A DNA stretch of 43,839 nucleotides. It comes from Verrucomicrobiota bacterium. Its GTDB lineage: Bacteria > Verrucomicrobiota > Verrucomicrobiia > Limisphaerales > JACDHS01. The notes under the pieces are model-generated. The model saw nothing but the letters and a program-made list of their open reading frames with translations, was not told where the DNA came from and did no database searches. Positions 26,194 through 34,475 of the stretch are shown here, piece by piece (positions within the stretch are counted from its first letter, which is position 1; every line of letters begins with the position of its first letter). The DNA lies in NCBI GenBank assembly GCA_013820875.1, contig JACDHS010000029.1, forward strand, positions 1 through 43,839. Direction: 5' to 3'. Both the position numbers and the translations under genes were made by a program.

Positions 26194-27043
26194 CAGAGAT
26201 CAAACTATATGCAAATGGCGCGCTACCATCCGAGGAAAGTGAGTAGGAGTAGGCGGCGCCACTAGTTCCACCGGGAAGAACCGATGGAGACGTGATTGCC
26301 AGGCTCTTGCATTTTCCCGACGAGCCCGCGGCATACAGGGCCTGCATTTCCGCCAATGTGAGAGCTCGGTTGTAGAATGAGATTTCATCCAGTTGCCCGG
26401 CAAAAAGACTACTGCCGTTCGAACCGACGCAAGGACCGTTAGCTGCCATCAGGTTACCGGAATTCGAAAAATTGTAGATGACCGGCGCATTGGTGAGCGC
26501 ATGCATCACTCCATCCACCCACAATGAAAGGTTTGTTGACGCCCTCCTGAACACAACGTGATGAAAATCCCCATCCGAAATTGAATTAGTGCTGTTCATT
26601 ACGCGAATCGTCGAGCCCGAAAGGTCGTTCTCCACTTCCAAACCCACCACTCCATTCCCATCCATGGTGATGTTCCAGTAGCTACCGTTCCCGCATGTTT
26701 GCCGTTTGCTCAAAATGTAAACTCCACCTGCTTTCGTCTGAGATATTTTCATCCAAAGCTCGACGGTGAAATCATTTGTTCCGAAGTTCCCGGCGGTTGT
26801 TCCGAATGTGGCGTAATCATTTATCCCGTCGAAACTAAACGCCTGTCCCACTTTGCCAGAAGCAAAGGTAGCTCCATTGTGGAGCGTCCCTTTAACACCG
26901 GTCACCACATCGTTGGTGTGACCATCGGCAGGCCACCAGTTCACCAATCCGGATGGAGCGGGAAGACAGCTCTGCGCGACTGCTTTGTGTTGACCGAAGA
27001 GAGCCAGGATGGCGAGAAGGAGGACTGCGGTTGTTTTTATCAT
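26120..27043 (-). pseudogene. 5' fragment: signal peptide and first LamG domain
   Basis: The first 307 residues start MIKTTAVLLLAILALFGQ with a likely cleavage after AVAQ. A LamG-like domain follows, beginning PSGLVNWWPADGHTND and containing FDGINDYATFG and LDEISFYNRALTLAEMQALY. An Ig-like segment then reads LPEGLSLASSGTISGVPT before the frame runs into a stop at the A8 tract. AAGGGAAA lies about eight bases ahead of the ATG and is a plausible ribosome-binding site. Taken alone it would be secreted but truncated. Confidence 0.85.
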
Positions 27044-27296
27044 TTGATGTTTCCCTTTAGAATTTCTTACGCCTGTAATCTGAACAGATGATGTAAGCGG
27101 CTCATTTGACCCCCGTTTGGACTCTTCTTCAACACTGAACTCTCAGTTATTTTGAGTAGGCATATCCATTAGGCGGAGAAAATCTTTAAGTTTTGCGTTC
27201 GATCGCAGGTCTGTAATCAGCCCTTCGGGAACCTTTCTGATCTGGCAGAATTCACTCGATCTCTTTTTTAAAAGCCCCTTTCACCCGAGCTTTTCT

Positions 27297-27590
27297 GGAA
27301 CATTTTGATACCCGTCTCATCTCGGGAGGCTCTTTTTTGGAACGTTTCGATGCCCACCTCATCTCGGGAGGCTCTTTTTTGAAACGTTCCGATGCTCGTC
27401 TCACCTCGGAAGGTTCTTTTTTGAAACGTTTCGATGCTCGTCTCACCTCGGGAGGCTCTTTTTTGAAACGTTTCGATGCCCGTCTCACCTCGGGAGGCTC
27501 TTTTTTGAAACGTTTCGATGCCCGCCTCATCTCGGGAGACTCTTTTTTGGAACGTTTTGGTGCCTGTCGCAGGTCGTGGAGCTTCTTTCT
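27297..27590. repeat. Tandem array of seven 42-bp units with GAAACGTTTC dyads
   Basis: Seven units of exactly 42 bases begin at 27297, 27339, 27381, 27423, 27465, 27507 and 27549. The consensus runs GAAACGTTTCGATGCCCGTC, then TCACCTCGGGAGGCTCTTTTTT. GAAACGTTTC is a perfect ten-base palindrome and is intact in units 4, 5 and 6; the outer units are more diverged, and a degenerate copy may precede the first. Because 42 is a multiple of three, both strands stay open and encode 14-residue repeats (for example KRFDARLTSGGSFL on the plus strand). The array lies between the divergent starts of the LamG gene and the fibronectin gene. Confidence 0.95.
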
Positions 27591-28045
27591 GAGCGTTGCG
27601 GGGGCAATTTTACCTGAAAATATTTGTTTTTTGATTCGGGGGTTAAATCATTCAGGTACAACAGTTAACATCCCGAACATTTGATCAAATCCGGCACTTC
27701 GCAACATCGCTTAATCGGCAGATCTATCTTATCAACAACAGTTTACGCTGCATTCATTGCAAATCTCCACCAAACAATCCCTCTTATTTTGGCCCCAAAA
27801 TAAAAAAACTTTTACGCATGAAACTCAATAAAGACGGGCCTCCGGAGGGCGGAGGAAATTTGTGGACAAATTTTCCCCTTATGTGACCGGTGCCGTTTAT
27901 GTGAAAAAATACCCGATTCGATTATCGAGTCATTAACCGTCCGGTGAAACGGACAAAAACGGAGTGGAAGAGGCGGATGTTTGAATGGGCCGATTAGTGT
28001 CTGTTGGCATTAGCGACCTCCACTTCGTGCAGAAAGAGAGTCATT
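27591..28045. other. Non-coding stretch with five short dyads
   Basis: No gene is visible in this stretch. It holds five inverted repeats close together: TTATTTTGG/CCAAAATAA (27784-27803), CCTCCG/CGGAGG (27839-27855), AAATTTGT/ACAAATTT (27856-27873), TCGAT/ATCGA (27918-27928) and GTCCG/CGGAC (27939-27954). The last two lie within about 130 bases of the fibronectin gene start, so they could be part of its leader. I cannot match the set to a known riboswitch. An AGAGAG ribosome-binding site is present just ahead of the start at 28046. Confidence 0.5.
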
Positions 28046-28960
28046 ATGAAAAATGCAATTCCGAAGTCCACTTCTGGTCTTCTCGGCGCTTCTGCCGAGA
28101 TGATCGGTGGTGCGACCCAACATGGCGCGGCGATCGGCCTGGTCCGAAACACCGCGGTTCACCTCACGACAGACCGAACGGCGCTCGTCACAAAGCGGGA
28201 CGCCTATGAAGCCGCCAGAACTGTCCTGACAGATAACAAGGACGCCCTGCAAGCCGCGACAGATGCCGGGCACGCCTTCATCACACAAACGCGTGATCTG
28301 TTGAAGCCTCACCTTGGATCGCGTTATTCCTCAGCGTGGGATGTCACCGGGTTGATCAGATCACTGCAAGTGAGCAGCATTCCGATGAAACAGTTGCCTG
28401 TTCTGGAGGCAATGGAGTCGTTCCTGACAGACAATCCGAACCGGGAAAATGCTGAGTTAAACGTCACGGCAGTTCGGGCGGGCGAACTGGCGACCACAGT
28501 CACGGCAGCGCACAACACGGTCAATGCGCAGAAAACCCAGGTGAAAACGGCCCACAACGTCCGGATCGCAGCGGCGAAGGTTTTGATGAAGCGCCTCGCC
28601 GACCTTGTGGCCGAGCTCAAACAGGCGATGCCCGCGCTGGATGAACGTTGGCTCGCATTCGGCCTGAAGATGCCCGGCACCAAGGAACGCCCTGCCACGC
28701 CGACAAACATCATTGCGGTCTTGATCGGAGCCAATGCGGTGTCCGTGAAGTGGAGTGCCGCGGCACGCGCGGAATATTACCGCGTGTGGAAGCGGGTCGT
28801 AGGCTTAGACGACGTCCTGATTGCGGTCGGAAGTCCGGCGGACCTGGACATCATCCTGGAAGGACTGCCTTCCAACAGCACAGTGGAGATCGCCGTTTCG
28901 GCGATGAACAACGGTGGCGAAAGCGCCCTGAGTGTCCTTGCGACCATCCAAACCTTGTAA
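28046..28960 (+). CDS. Fibronectin type III-containing protein of unknown function
   Basis: This 304-residue protein has a long helical N-terminal part (about 40-210) rich in alanine, threonine and charged residues, with GELATTVTAAHNTVNAQKTQ as a typical piece. A fibronectin type III domain (about 220-304) contains AVSVKWSAAARAEYYRVWKR and STVEIAVSAMNNGGES. There is no clear signal peptide, although the glycine/alanine-rich region near residues 10-30 is mildly hydrophobic. The ATG at 28046 has an AGAGAG Shine-Dalgarno seven bases upstream. A strong terminator follows, so the gene is monocistronic. The function is unknown; the helical part could be a phage- or device-associated structural domain, but no neighbour supports that. 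Confidence 0.8.
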   Translation: MKNAIPKSTSGLLGASAEMIGGATQHGAAIGLVRNTAVHLTTDRTALVTKRDAYEAARTVLTDNKDALQAATDAGHAFITQTRDLLKPHLGSRYSSAWDVTGLIRSLQVSSIPMKQLPVLEAMESFLTDNPNRENAELNVTAVRAGELATTVTAAHNTVNAQKTQVKTAHNVRIAAAKVLMKRLADLVAELKQAMPALDERWLAFGLKMPGTKERPATPTNIIAVLIGANAVSVKWSAAARAEYYRVWKRVVGLDDVLIAVGSPADLDIILEGLPSNSTVEIAVSAMNNGGESALSVLATIQTL

Positions 28961-28990
28961 GCAGGTTGTCGCGCACTGTCCTGAACTCAA

Positions 28991-29021
28991 GCCACCCGGG
29001 AAACCGGGTGGCCTTTTTTTT
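28991..29021 (+). terminator. Strong Rho-independent terminator
   Basis: GCCACCCGG pairs perfectly with CCGGGTGGC around a GAAA tetraloop and is followed by C and eight T residues. It lies 30 bases beyond the fibronectin gene stop. Confidence 0.93.
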
Positions 29022-29141
29022 GAGAAACTTCATAGGTCCGTAGAATTTGTCGGACTTGACCCCGCACAGTAGGTGGTTTAACCATTCACTCCTTCTAAAA
29101 CCACGGCTTTTGCTGACTGAAGCTTAGAAGTGACACTTAAG

Positions 29142-30395
29142 ATGAAACGAACACATTGCATGAATTGCAGCGGCACCAGGCTGGCTGAATTCTTTGATCT
29201 CGGCCTTCAGCCGAACGGAAACAATTTCCCCTCTGAAGAGACAAAGAATAACGAGCCGCTATTTCCAATTTCCATGCTCGTCTGCGAAGATTGCTGGCAG
29301 GTTCAGATCGCCGAGTTTCCCTCCCAGGAATTCCTGTTCACAGATCATCCATATATTACCGGAGTAAATGTCCCTGTTGTAAACCACTTCAAGGCCATGA
29401 GCGCTCATATCGTCGAGAAGTTGAATCTGGCGAAAAACTCTCTCGTGATAGATATCGGCTGTAACGACGGAACCCTGCTCCGAACGTTTACAGAACAAGG
29501 CATGCGAACGTTGGGTGTTGATCCCGGCAAGCGTGTTGTGGATTTGGCAAAAAGTCAGGGGACCACAGTTTGCAGAACGTTCTGGAACCTGGAAACAGGC
29601 AAAGCATTGCGCCACCTGAATATTCTTCCCGACGTCATTACAGCGACAGCAGTTTTCTATCATCTGCCGGATCTCCACGATTTCATCGAAGGTCTTCGTG
29701 AGGTGATGACGGACAACACTGTCTTTATCGGCCAGTGTGTTAACTGCCTCGATCTCATTCAGAAGAATCAATTTGATCACTTCTATCACGAACATAGTTG
29801 CATCCATGCGATTGCACCTTTGAAACACCTCTTCGGGCAGCATGGAATGCGCATCCTGGATGTAGAGCATTCAGAAATTCATGGTGGCTCATTCATCGTT
29901 TACGTCGGTTTAGAATCGAACCCGCGCCCGACGTCGGAGTCTGTCCAGAAGGCAATTGATGCTGAGCATGCTGCGGGGCTGAATAAACTGGAAACCTATA
30001 CCGAATTCGCAAAACGTTCCCGGAAGAACGCAGACGATCTGGTGAAGGTGCTCAAAGAGATTAAGGCAGCCGGAAAGCGTGTCGTGGCTCTTGGAGCCCC
30101 GGTAAAGGGAAATACGCTGCTGAATTTCTGCAATATCGGGCCTGATTTAGTTCAAACAGCCACTGAGGTGAACCAGTTCAAGATCGGCCGACTGACACCA
30201 GGAACGCACATCCCTATCGTCCACGAAAACACTCTGGAAGGAACTCCGGATTACTACCTCATTCTGTCCTGGAACTTTTTGGATTACTTTCTGTCGAAGT
30301 ATAAACAATATCTCATGAATGGCGGGAAGTTTATCGTGCCCGTTCCCACTGTTCGCATTCTTTCCTTCGACACAGTCGAGAAGGCGCCGATTTAA
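29142..30395 (+). CDS. SAM-dependent C-methyltransferase (sugar methyltransferase type)
   Basis: This 417-residue protein has three parts: an N-terminal zinc-binding module (CMNCSG ... LVCEDCW), a central Rossmann methyltransferase domain with VIDIGCNDGTLLRTF as the SAM motif, and a C-terminal domain with VVALGAPVKGNTLLNFC and a final strand FIVPVPTVRIL. This is the arrangement of NDP-hexose C-methyltransferases such as those acting on keto-sugars (Methyltransf_13/11/14). It heads a tight operon with a nucleotide-sugar reductase and two glycosyltransferases, which supports a nucleotide-sugar substrate. ATG at 29142 is chosen; a GTG four codons upstream is possible. The exact sugar cannot be read. 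Confidence 0.9.
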   Translation: MKRTHCMNCSGTRLAEFFDLGLQPNGNNFPSEETKNNEPLFPISMLVCEDCWQVQIAEFPSQEFLFTDHPYITGVNVPVVNHFKAMSAHIVEKLNLAKNSLVIDIGCNDGTLLRTFTEQGMRTLGVDPGKRVVDLAKSQGTTVCRTFWNLETGKALRHLNILPDVITATAVFYHLPDLHDFIEGLREVMTDNTVFIGQCVNCLDLIQKNQFDHFYHEHSCIHAIAPLKHLFGQHGMRILDVEHSEIHGGSFIVYVGLESNPRPTSESVQKAIDAEHAAGLNKLETYTEFAKRSRKNADDLVKVLKEIKAAGKRVVALGAPVKGNTLLNFCNIGPDLVQTATEVNQFKIGRLTPGTHIPIVHENTLEGTPDYYLILSWNFLDYFLSKYKQYLMNGGKFIVPVPTVRILSFDTVEKAPI

Positions 30396-30406
30396 GTTTT
30401 TTCCAC

Positions 30407-31345
30407 ATGAAGAACATCCTGGTTACAGGGGCCACGGGCTTTATCGGTAGAAGCCTGACCCGCAGACTTCAGGAATTGGCCGGACCTGATGGTCGGGTGA
30501 TCGGGCTGGGATCTCAGGCGGTTGATCTTGCAAATCGCACGGCAACGTTCGACTGGTTCGACAAAAACCATTGGGGCTGGGATTGCGACCACATCTTTCA
30601 CCTGGCTGCCTTGTACAAGGCTGGCGGATGGCCGGTGGAACACCCAGCCACACAGTTCTTCGTCAACATGTCGATCAACGTCAATGTGTTGGAAGCGTGG
30701 AAGCGCTATTTTCCAAAAGCGCGCTTCACCAGCATTGTCTCCTATTGCATGTATCCTCCTCACGACAATGCTCATCCCGAAACTGAATTGTGGGGAACGG
30801 AGCCTGAGGAATATCTGTTTAGCTACGCGATGACGAAGAAGGCTTTGCTGATCGGACAACGTGCCTATCAGCAGGAATTCAAGCTTGCTTCGACGAGTGT
30901 TGTTTTGCCGACCGTCTACGGCCCCGGCGATAGCTTCGCAGAGAACTCCCACGTGATGGGGGCTTTGATTGGAAAGTTTGTCCGGGCCGCTCAGAACAAC
31001 CTTCCCAGGGTTGAAGTTTGGGGCACCGGCTCTCAAGAGCGTGAATATCTTTTTATTGAAGATGCAGTGGATGGAATTTTAGCCGCAGCTAAAAAATCGG
31101 ACAGGGATGTTTTAAACCTGGGACCCGGCAGAACTTACACAATTCGAGAAATTGTAGAATTCATCCGAACTGCTTCCGGGTTCAAAGGAGAAGTTGTTTA
31201 TAATCCTACCAGGTTTACCGGCGTGCAAAAGCGATTGCTGGATGTACGTCTCGCAAAAGAAGCAATCGATTGGTCGGCGGAAACCACAATCGAAGCAGGA
31301 ATCGCCAAAACTGTGGAGTGGTATAAAGCTGCCTCAGCGCAATGA
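30407..31345 (+). CDS. GDP-L-fucose synthase-like NAD(P)-dependent epimerase/reductase
   Basis: This 312-residue short-chain dehydrogenase carries TGATGFIG (7-14), S112 with C114 in SYCMYP, and the catalytic pair Y140/K144 in YAMTKK. H182 in SHVMGALIGKF is a further match, as is GTGSQEREYLFIEDAV. These match the GDP-L-fucose synthase (Fcl/WcaG) pattern, including the cysteine and histidine used for epimerisation. A GDP-mannose 4,6-dehydratase, which makes its substrate, is encoded convergently two kilobases away. It lies 11 bases after the methyltransferase gene and overlaps the next gene by four bases (ATGA). It could instead act on another NDP-keto-sugar. Confidence 0.85.
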   Translation: MKNILVTGATGFIGRSLTRRLQELAGPDGRVIGLGSQAVDLANRTATFDWFDKNHWGWDCDHIFHLAALYKAGGWPVEHPATQFFVNMSINVNVLEAWKRYFPKARFTSIVSYCMYPPHDNAHPETELWGTEPEEYLFSYAMTKKALLIGQRAYQQEFKLASTSVVLPTVYGPGDSFAENSHVMGALIGKFVRAAQNNLPRVEVWGTGSQEREYLFIEDAVDGILAAAKKSDRDVLNLGPGRTYTIREIVEFIRTASGFKGEVVYNPTRFTGVQKRLLDVRLAKEAIDWSAETTIEAGIAKTVEWYKAASAQ

Positions 31346-32214
31346 CCCAGGTCTCCACAGGAAGTGAGCCAGAACCGAAACCGCTTGTAACGGTTATCAT
31401 TCCAACGTTCAACAGGGCACGTTTCCTGGAGCGCAGTGTCCGGAGTGTGCTCGATCAAAGCTATCGCAATATTGAATGCCTCGTTCTGGATGGAGGCTCC
31501 AAGGATGGTTCGGTCGAAATTCTAGCGCGTTTGGCTGCAGAAGATTCCCGTTTGAAATACATTTCCGAGCCAGACAAAGGTGAGGTTTTCGCGACCAACC
31601 GTGGATTGGATATGGCCAAAGGCGAGATAGTCGCTTTCCAGGCAAGTGATGACCGTTACATGCCTGAGGCCGTTGCGACATCAGTCCAATTCTTACTGGA
31701 TCATCCGACGTGCATCGGTGTCAGCGGCGATTCGCTTTTTGTGGATGAACATGGGAACGACCTCGGACGTGGAATGATCACCTATCGCGGGCGAATGGCA
31801 AAAAGCACTCTTAAAAAAGTGCTCATTCTTCGCTTCGCGATGAGCCCCTTAAATCATCAAGCCTTTTTCGGATGGAGAGAACGCTTGCTGAAGCACGGAA
31901 AGTTCAACCCGGAATTTTCACTTACCACGGATCTGGAATTTTATCTTCGGTTATTGGCCGCGGGTGAAGAAATCGGTTGCATCCCCCGTGTCCAGATTCA
32001 ATCCACGCAGCACCCTGAGATGGGCGGACAGAAGCATTTCGCCAAAGCGCAAGCCCAACGAATGCATATTTATAAAATCCATGGCCTCACGTCGGTTGAT
32101 CAATTTCTAAGAATTTCCGTCGGACGAATCGCCAGCTATTTTGCCAATCCGTATCGGACTCCACTCTTTTCCGGACTAAACAGAGAAATCAAACAGTGGC
32201 TCTCTCGTTCTTGA
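31342..32214 (+). CDS. Family 2 glycosyltransferase
   Basis: This is a GT-A fold enzyme of 290 residues. VTVIIPTFNRARFLERSVRSV is the nucleotide-binding entry, ECLVLDGGSKDGSVEIL follows, and FQASDDRYMPEAV contains the metal-binding DxD-like acidic motif (SDD). There is no membrane segment. The start overlaps the stop of the reductase gene by four bases, indicating translational coupling. The donor sugar is unknown; the operon suggests a 6-deoxyhexose or its methylated form. Confidence 0.92.
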   Translation: MTQVSTGSEPEPKPLVTVIIPTFNRARFLERSVRSVLDQSYRNIECLVLDGGSKDGSVEILARLAAEDSRLKYISEPDKGEVFATNRGLDMAKGEIVAFQASDDRYMPEAVATSVQFLLDHPTCIGVSGDSLFVDEHGNDLGRGMITYRGRMAKSTLKKVLILRFAMSPLNHQAFFGWRERLLKHGKFNPEFSLTTDLEFYLRLLAAGEEIGCIPRVQIQSTQHPEMGGQKHFAKAQAQRMHIYKIHGLTSVDQFLRISVGRIASYFANPYRTPLFSGLNREIKQWLSRS

Positions 32215-32233
32215 TACGGAACGCCTCAGAACA

Positions 32234-33331
32234 ATGCCGCAACTCTCCCTCACATTCTCGCTCGCTGAACAAAGCTTCTCCTGGACGCGGTCCATTGGGT
32301 TGCTGAATCTTTCGATGGGGATGCTGGAGCATGTGGCACGGCGGCCGGAGGTTGGGAAAGTCACACTGCTGAGCAATGACACGTTTGCAGGAGCGTTGAA
32401 TTTGCCGGCCAATGTCGAAACACTTATCCACAATGAAGCCAACGGACGCGGCTTGAGCCGGATGTTTTGGGATCAGTGGAAGGTTTATAGTGCGGCAAAA
32501 GATGCCGGGAACGAATGGCTCTTCATGCCAAAAGGATTCGTTTCGTTTCTTCGGAAATGTCCTGTAAAACTCACGGCTTATGTCCCAGATGTTGTCTTTG
32601 ATCATTATGAACGCAATTACCCAGGCAAGTTCAGCAAACTAGAAGTTCTTTACCTGAAGCAAAGTATCAAAGCAGCGTTGCGTCAATCGAAAGTCATTTT
32701 TACCTGCAGCGAGTTTACCAATTCTGAACTGACGCGAGTGGCACAAAAATGGGGAATCACACCTCCACCACTGGTAGCTATCGGAACGGGCTTTACGCGC
32801 AAGTTGAAGCTCGATGTTCCAAAAGATGATCGCATCGTCGTTCTTGCCAGCCCCTTTGCGCACAAGCGGACTGATCTCGCGCTCAAATACCTGGAGCGTT
32901 GGTGCAAGGAGACGAGTTTCCAAGGTCGCGTCGATTGGGTGGGCGGGTTTGAAAAAGGAGTTTCCCTGCCGAAACTTCCCAACTGGCAATTGCATCAGCG
33001 TGTTCCGGAGAAAGAGTTTCGTGAGATGGTGGCTCGCGCAAGGGCGCTCGTTTATTTCACGGAATACGAAGGGTTCGGCATGCCTCCGGTGGAAGCGATC
33101 ATTGCCGGGACTTGTTCGGTTTACTCGGATATTCCCTGCACTTTTGAAGTCATGCAAGGAATGGGTGCGCCATTTAAAAACGAAAGTTACGAAAGCTTCG
33201 CACAGGCATTGGAAACCGCGATGAAAACTTCTCCAGAGCAATTGGATGCGTGGACCAACAAACTACTTGAACGTCACAACTGGGATGTCGGCGCGGAAAA
33301 AATTGTAAAGGCGTTGCTGGCCGCGAAGTAA
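32234..33331 (+). CDS. Glycosyltransferase family 4-like (GT-B fold)
   Basis: The 365-residue enzyme shows a GT-B layout. VIFTCSEFTNSELTRVAQKWG lies at the domain hinge, followed by FTRKLKL, WVGGFEKG and YFTEYEGFGMPPVEAIIAGT, the E-x7-E region that binds the nucleotide sugar. CSVYSDIPCTFEVMQGMGAPF is typical for mannosyl- and rhamnosyl-type GT4 proteins. It lies 20 bases beyond the GT2 gene and closes the operon. No membrane segment is visible. Confidence 0.92.
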   Translation: MPQLSLTFSLAEQSFSWTRSIGLLNLSMGMLEHVARRPEVGKVTLLSNDTFAGALNLPANVETLIHNEANGRGLSRMFWDQWKVYSAAKDAGNEWLFMPKGFVSFLRKCPVKLTAYVPDVVFDHYERNYPGKFSKLEVLYLKQSIKAALRQSKVIFTCSEFTNSELTRVAQKWGITPPPLVAIGTGFTRKLKLDVPKDDRIVVLASPFAHKRTDLALKYLERWCKETSFQGRVDWVGGFEKGVSLPKLPNWQLHQRVPEKEFREMVARARALVYFTEYEGFGMPPVEAIIAGTCSVYSDIPCTFEVMQGMGAPFKNESYESFAQALETAMKTSPEQLDAWTNKLLERHNWDVGAEKIVKALLAAK

Positions 33332-33332
33332 C

Positions 33333-33348
33333 ACCCTGTGGGGTTTTT
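33333..33348 (+). terminator. Weak terminator candidate after the sugar operon
   Basis: ACCC and GGGT form a short stem around TGTG, followed by five T residues, starting two bases after the GT4 stop. The stem is only four pairs long. Confidence 0.3.
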
Positions 33349-33379
33349 AGTCAGAGACTTCTCACGTCGCCTGCTACGA

Positions 33380-34375
33380 TTATTTGGACAAAGCCTTCAA
33401 CTCACATTGCGTCATCTCGGCGATGAGTTGTTCAAAGGTGTGAGTTGGCTCCCAGCCAAGGACTCGTTTGGCTTTCGCGGGATTTCCCACCAGCTTGTGC
33501 GGTTCGGCTGGGCGCATGAACCTCGGGTCGCGCTTCACGTAAAGTTTCCAATCGAGCCCCACTGTCGCAAAAGCGATTTCGATGACGTTCTGCACGCTGT
33601 GCAGTTTGCCTGTGGCGAGGACGAAATCATCCGGTTCATGCTGCTGCAAAATAAGCCACATTCCCCGGACGTAATCCGGCGCGTAGCCCCAATCACGCTC
33701 GGCACTGGTGTCGCCAAGCAGAAGTTCATTTTGTAAACCGAGCTTGATGGCGGCTGCGGCATGGCAGATTTTGCGGGTAACAAAGTTTTCACCACGCCGG
33801 GGGGATTCGTGATTGAACATGATCCCATTACACGCAAACAGGCCGAATGAGTTGCGGTAAATCTTCACCATCTGCGCGGCGAACGCTTTCGCGCATCCGT
33901 ACGGATTCACCGGTGCGTAAGGCGTGTTCTCGTCCTGGGGCACCGTTTCCGGATTGCCAAACATCTCACTGGAAGTGGCGTGGAAAAGTTTTGGCGGTGT
34001 TGGTAAATCCCGAATCATTTCCAACAAACGCAACGTCGCCATTGCGGTTAATTCACAGGTGGATTCCGGAATCTCGAAGCTCAAGCCAACATGGCTTTGC
34101 CCGGCGAGATGATAAATTTCATCTGGCGCAGCTTTGGTCAGGACACGCCGCAACGTGGTCGGGTCGTCGAGATCCGCGTAATGCAGGAAGAGCCGTTTAC
34201 CGTAAAGCTCTGGGTCTGAATAGAGATGCTCCAAACGCGAGCGATGCAATGTGCTGGTGCGCCGCACGCTACCGTGAACTTCGTAGCCCTTCTCCAATAA
34301 CAGTTCGGCCAGGTAAGAACCGTCCTGACCGGTGATGCCGGTGATAAAAGCTTTGCGCATTGCGCCTATTTTCAT
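33380..34375 (-). CDS. gmd: GDP-mannose 4,6-dehydratase
   Basis: The enzyme converts GDP-D-mannose to GDP-4-keto-6-deoxymannose. TGITGQDGSYLAELLL near the start is the NADP-binding turn. TSSEMFG (134-140), PYGCAK (Y159, K163) and LLLGDTSAERDWGYAPDYV are family hallmarks. At 331 residues it is slightly shorter than the E. coli enzyme (about 370), as is common outside Proteobacteria. The ATG at 34375 is chosen because GGAGAG lies six bases upstream; ATG at 34360 is an alternative. It is convergent with the GDP-fucose synthase-like operon and probably supplies it. Confidence 0.96.
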   Translation of the reverse strand: MKIGAMRKAFITGITGQDGSYLAELLLEKGYEVHGSVRRTSTLHRSRLEHLYSDPELYGKRLFLHYADLDDPTTLRRVLTKAAPDEIYHLAGQSHVGLSFEIPESTCELTAMATLRLLEMIRDLPTPPKLFHATSSEMFGNPETVPQDENTPYAPVNPYGCAKAFAAQMVKIYRNSFGLFACNGIMFNHESPRRGENFVTRKICHAAAAIKLGLQNELLLGDTSAERDWGYAPDYVRGMWLILQQHEPDDFVLATGKLHSVQNVIEIAFATVGLDWKLYVKRDPRFMRPAEPHKLVGNPAKAKRVLGWEPTHTFEQLIAEMTQCELKALSK

Positions 34376-34475
34376 GCACGACTCTCCGATTGCCACAAGA
34401 AATTATGGCCAAAATAATAAGGCGCCCACCCGTTGCCAGGTGAACGCCTCGGTTCCTCCGAAAAGTTTGTCCGTT

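Larger units (their letters stand above)
21071..27043 (-). pseudogene. Large secreted LamG / Ig / cohesin / dockerin-like gene, broken by a frameshift and an insertion sequence
   Basis: Three minus-strand reading frames (27043-26120, 26193-24264 and 22524-21071) are parts of one gene. Two lesions separate them: an extra A in the A8 run at 26122-26129, and an insertion sequence at 22525-24263 flanked by TAATTA. Removing the element, one target copy and one A leaves 4227 bases, exactly 1409 codons, without an internal stop. The rebuilt product has a signal peptide, three LamG-like concanavalin domains alternating with putative Ig (He_PIG) modules, an Ig domain split by the insertion, two cohesin-like domains with a duplicated dockerin-like motif between them, and a C-terminal fibronectin-like tail. 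It would be an extracellular adhesion or scaffold protein. A terminator follows its end. Confidence 0.88.

Noticed and set aside
27252-27684. Genes on both strands through the 42-bp array
   Set aside because: Openness on both strands follows from a period of 42 without stop codons in the unit; there is no ribosome-binding site. Kept only as a question in the findings.
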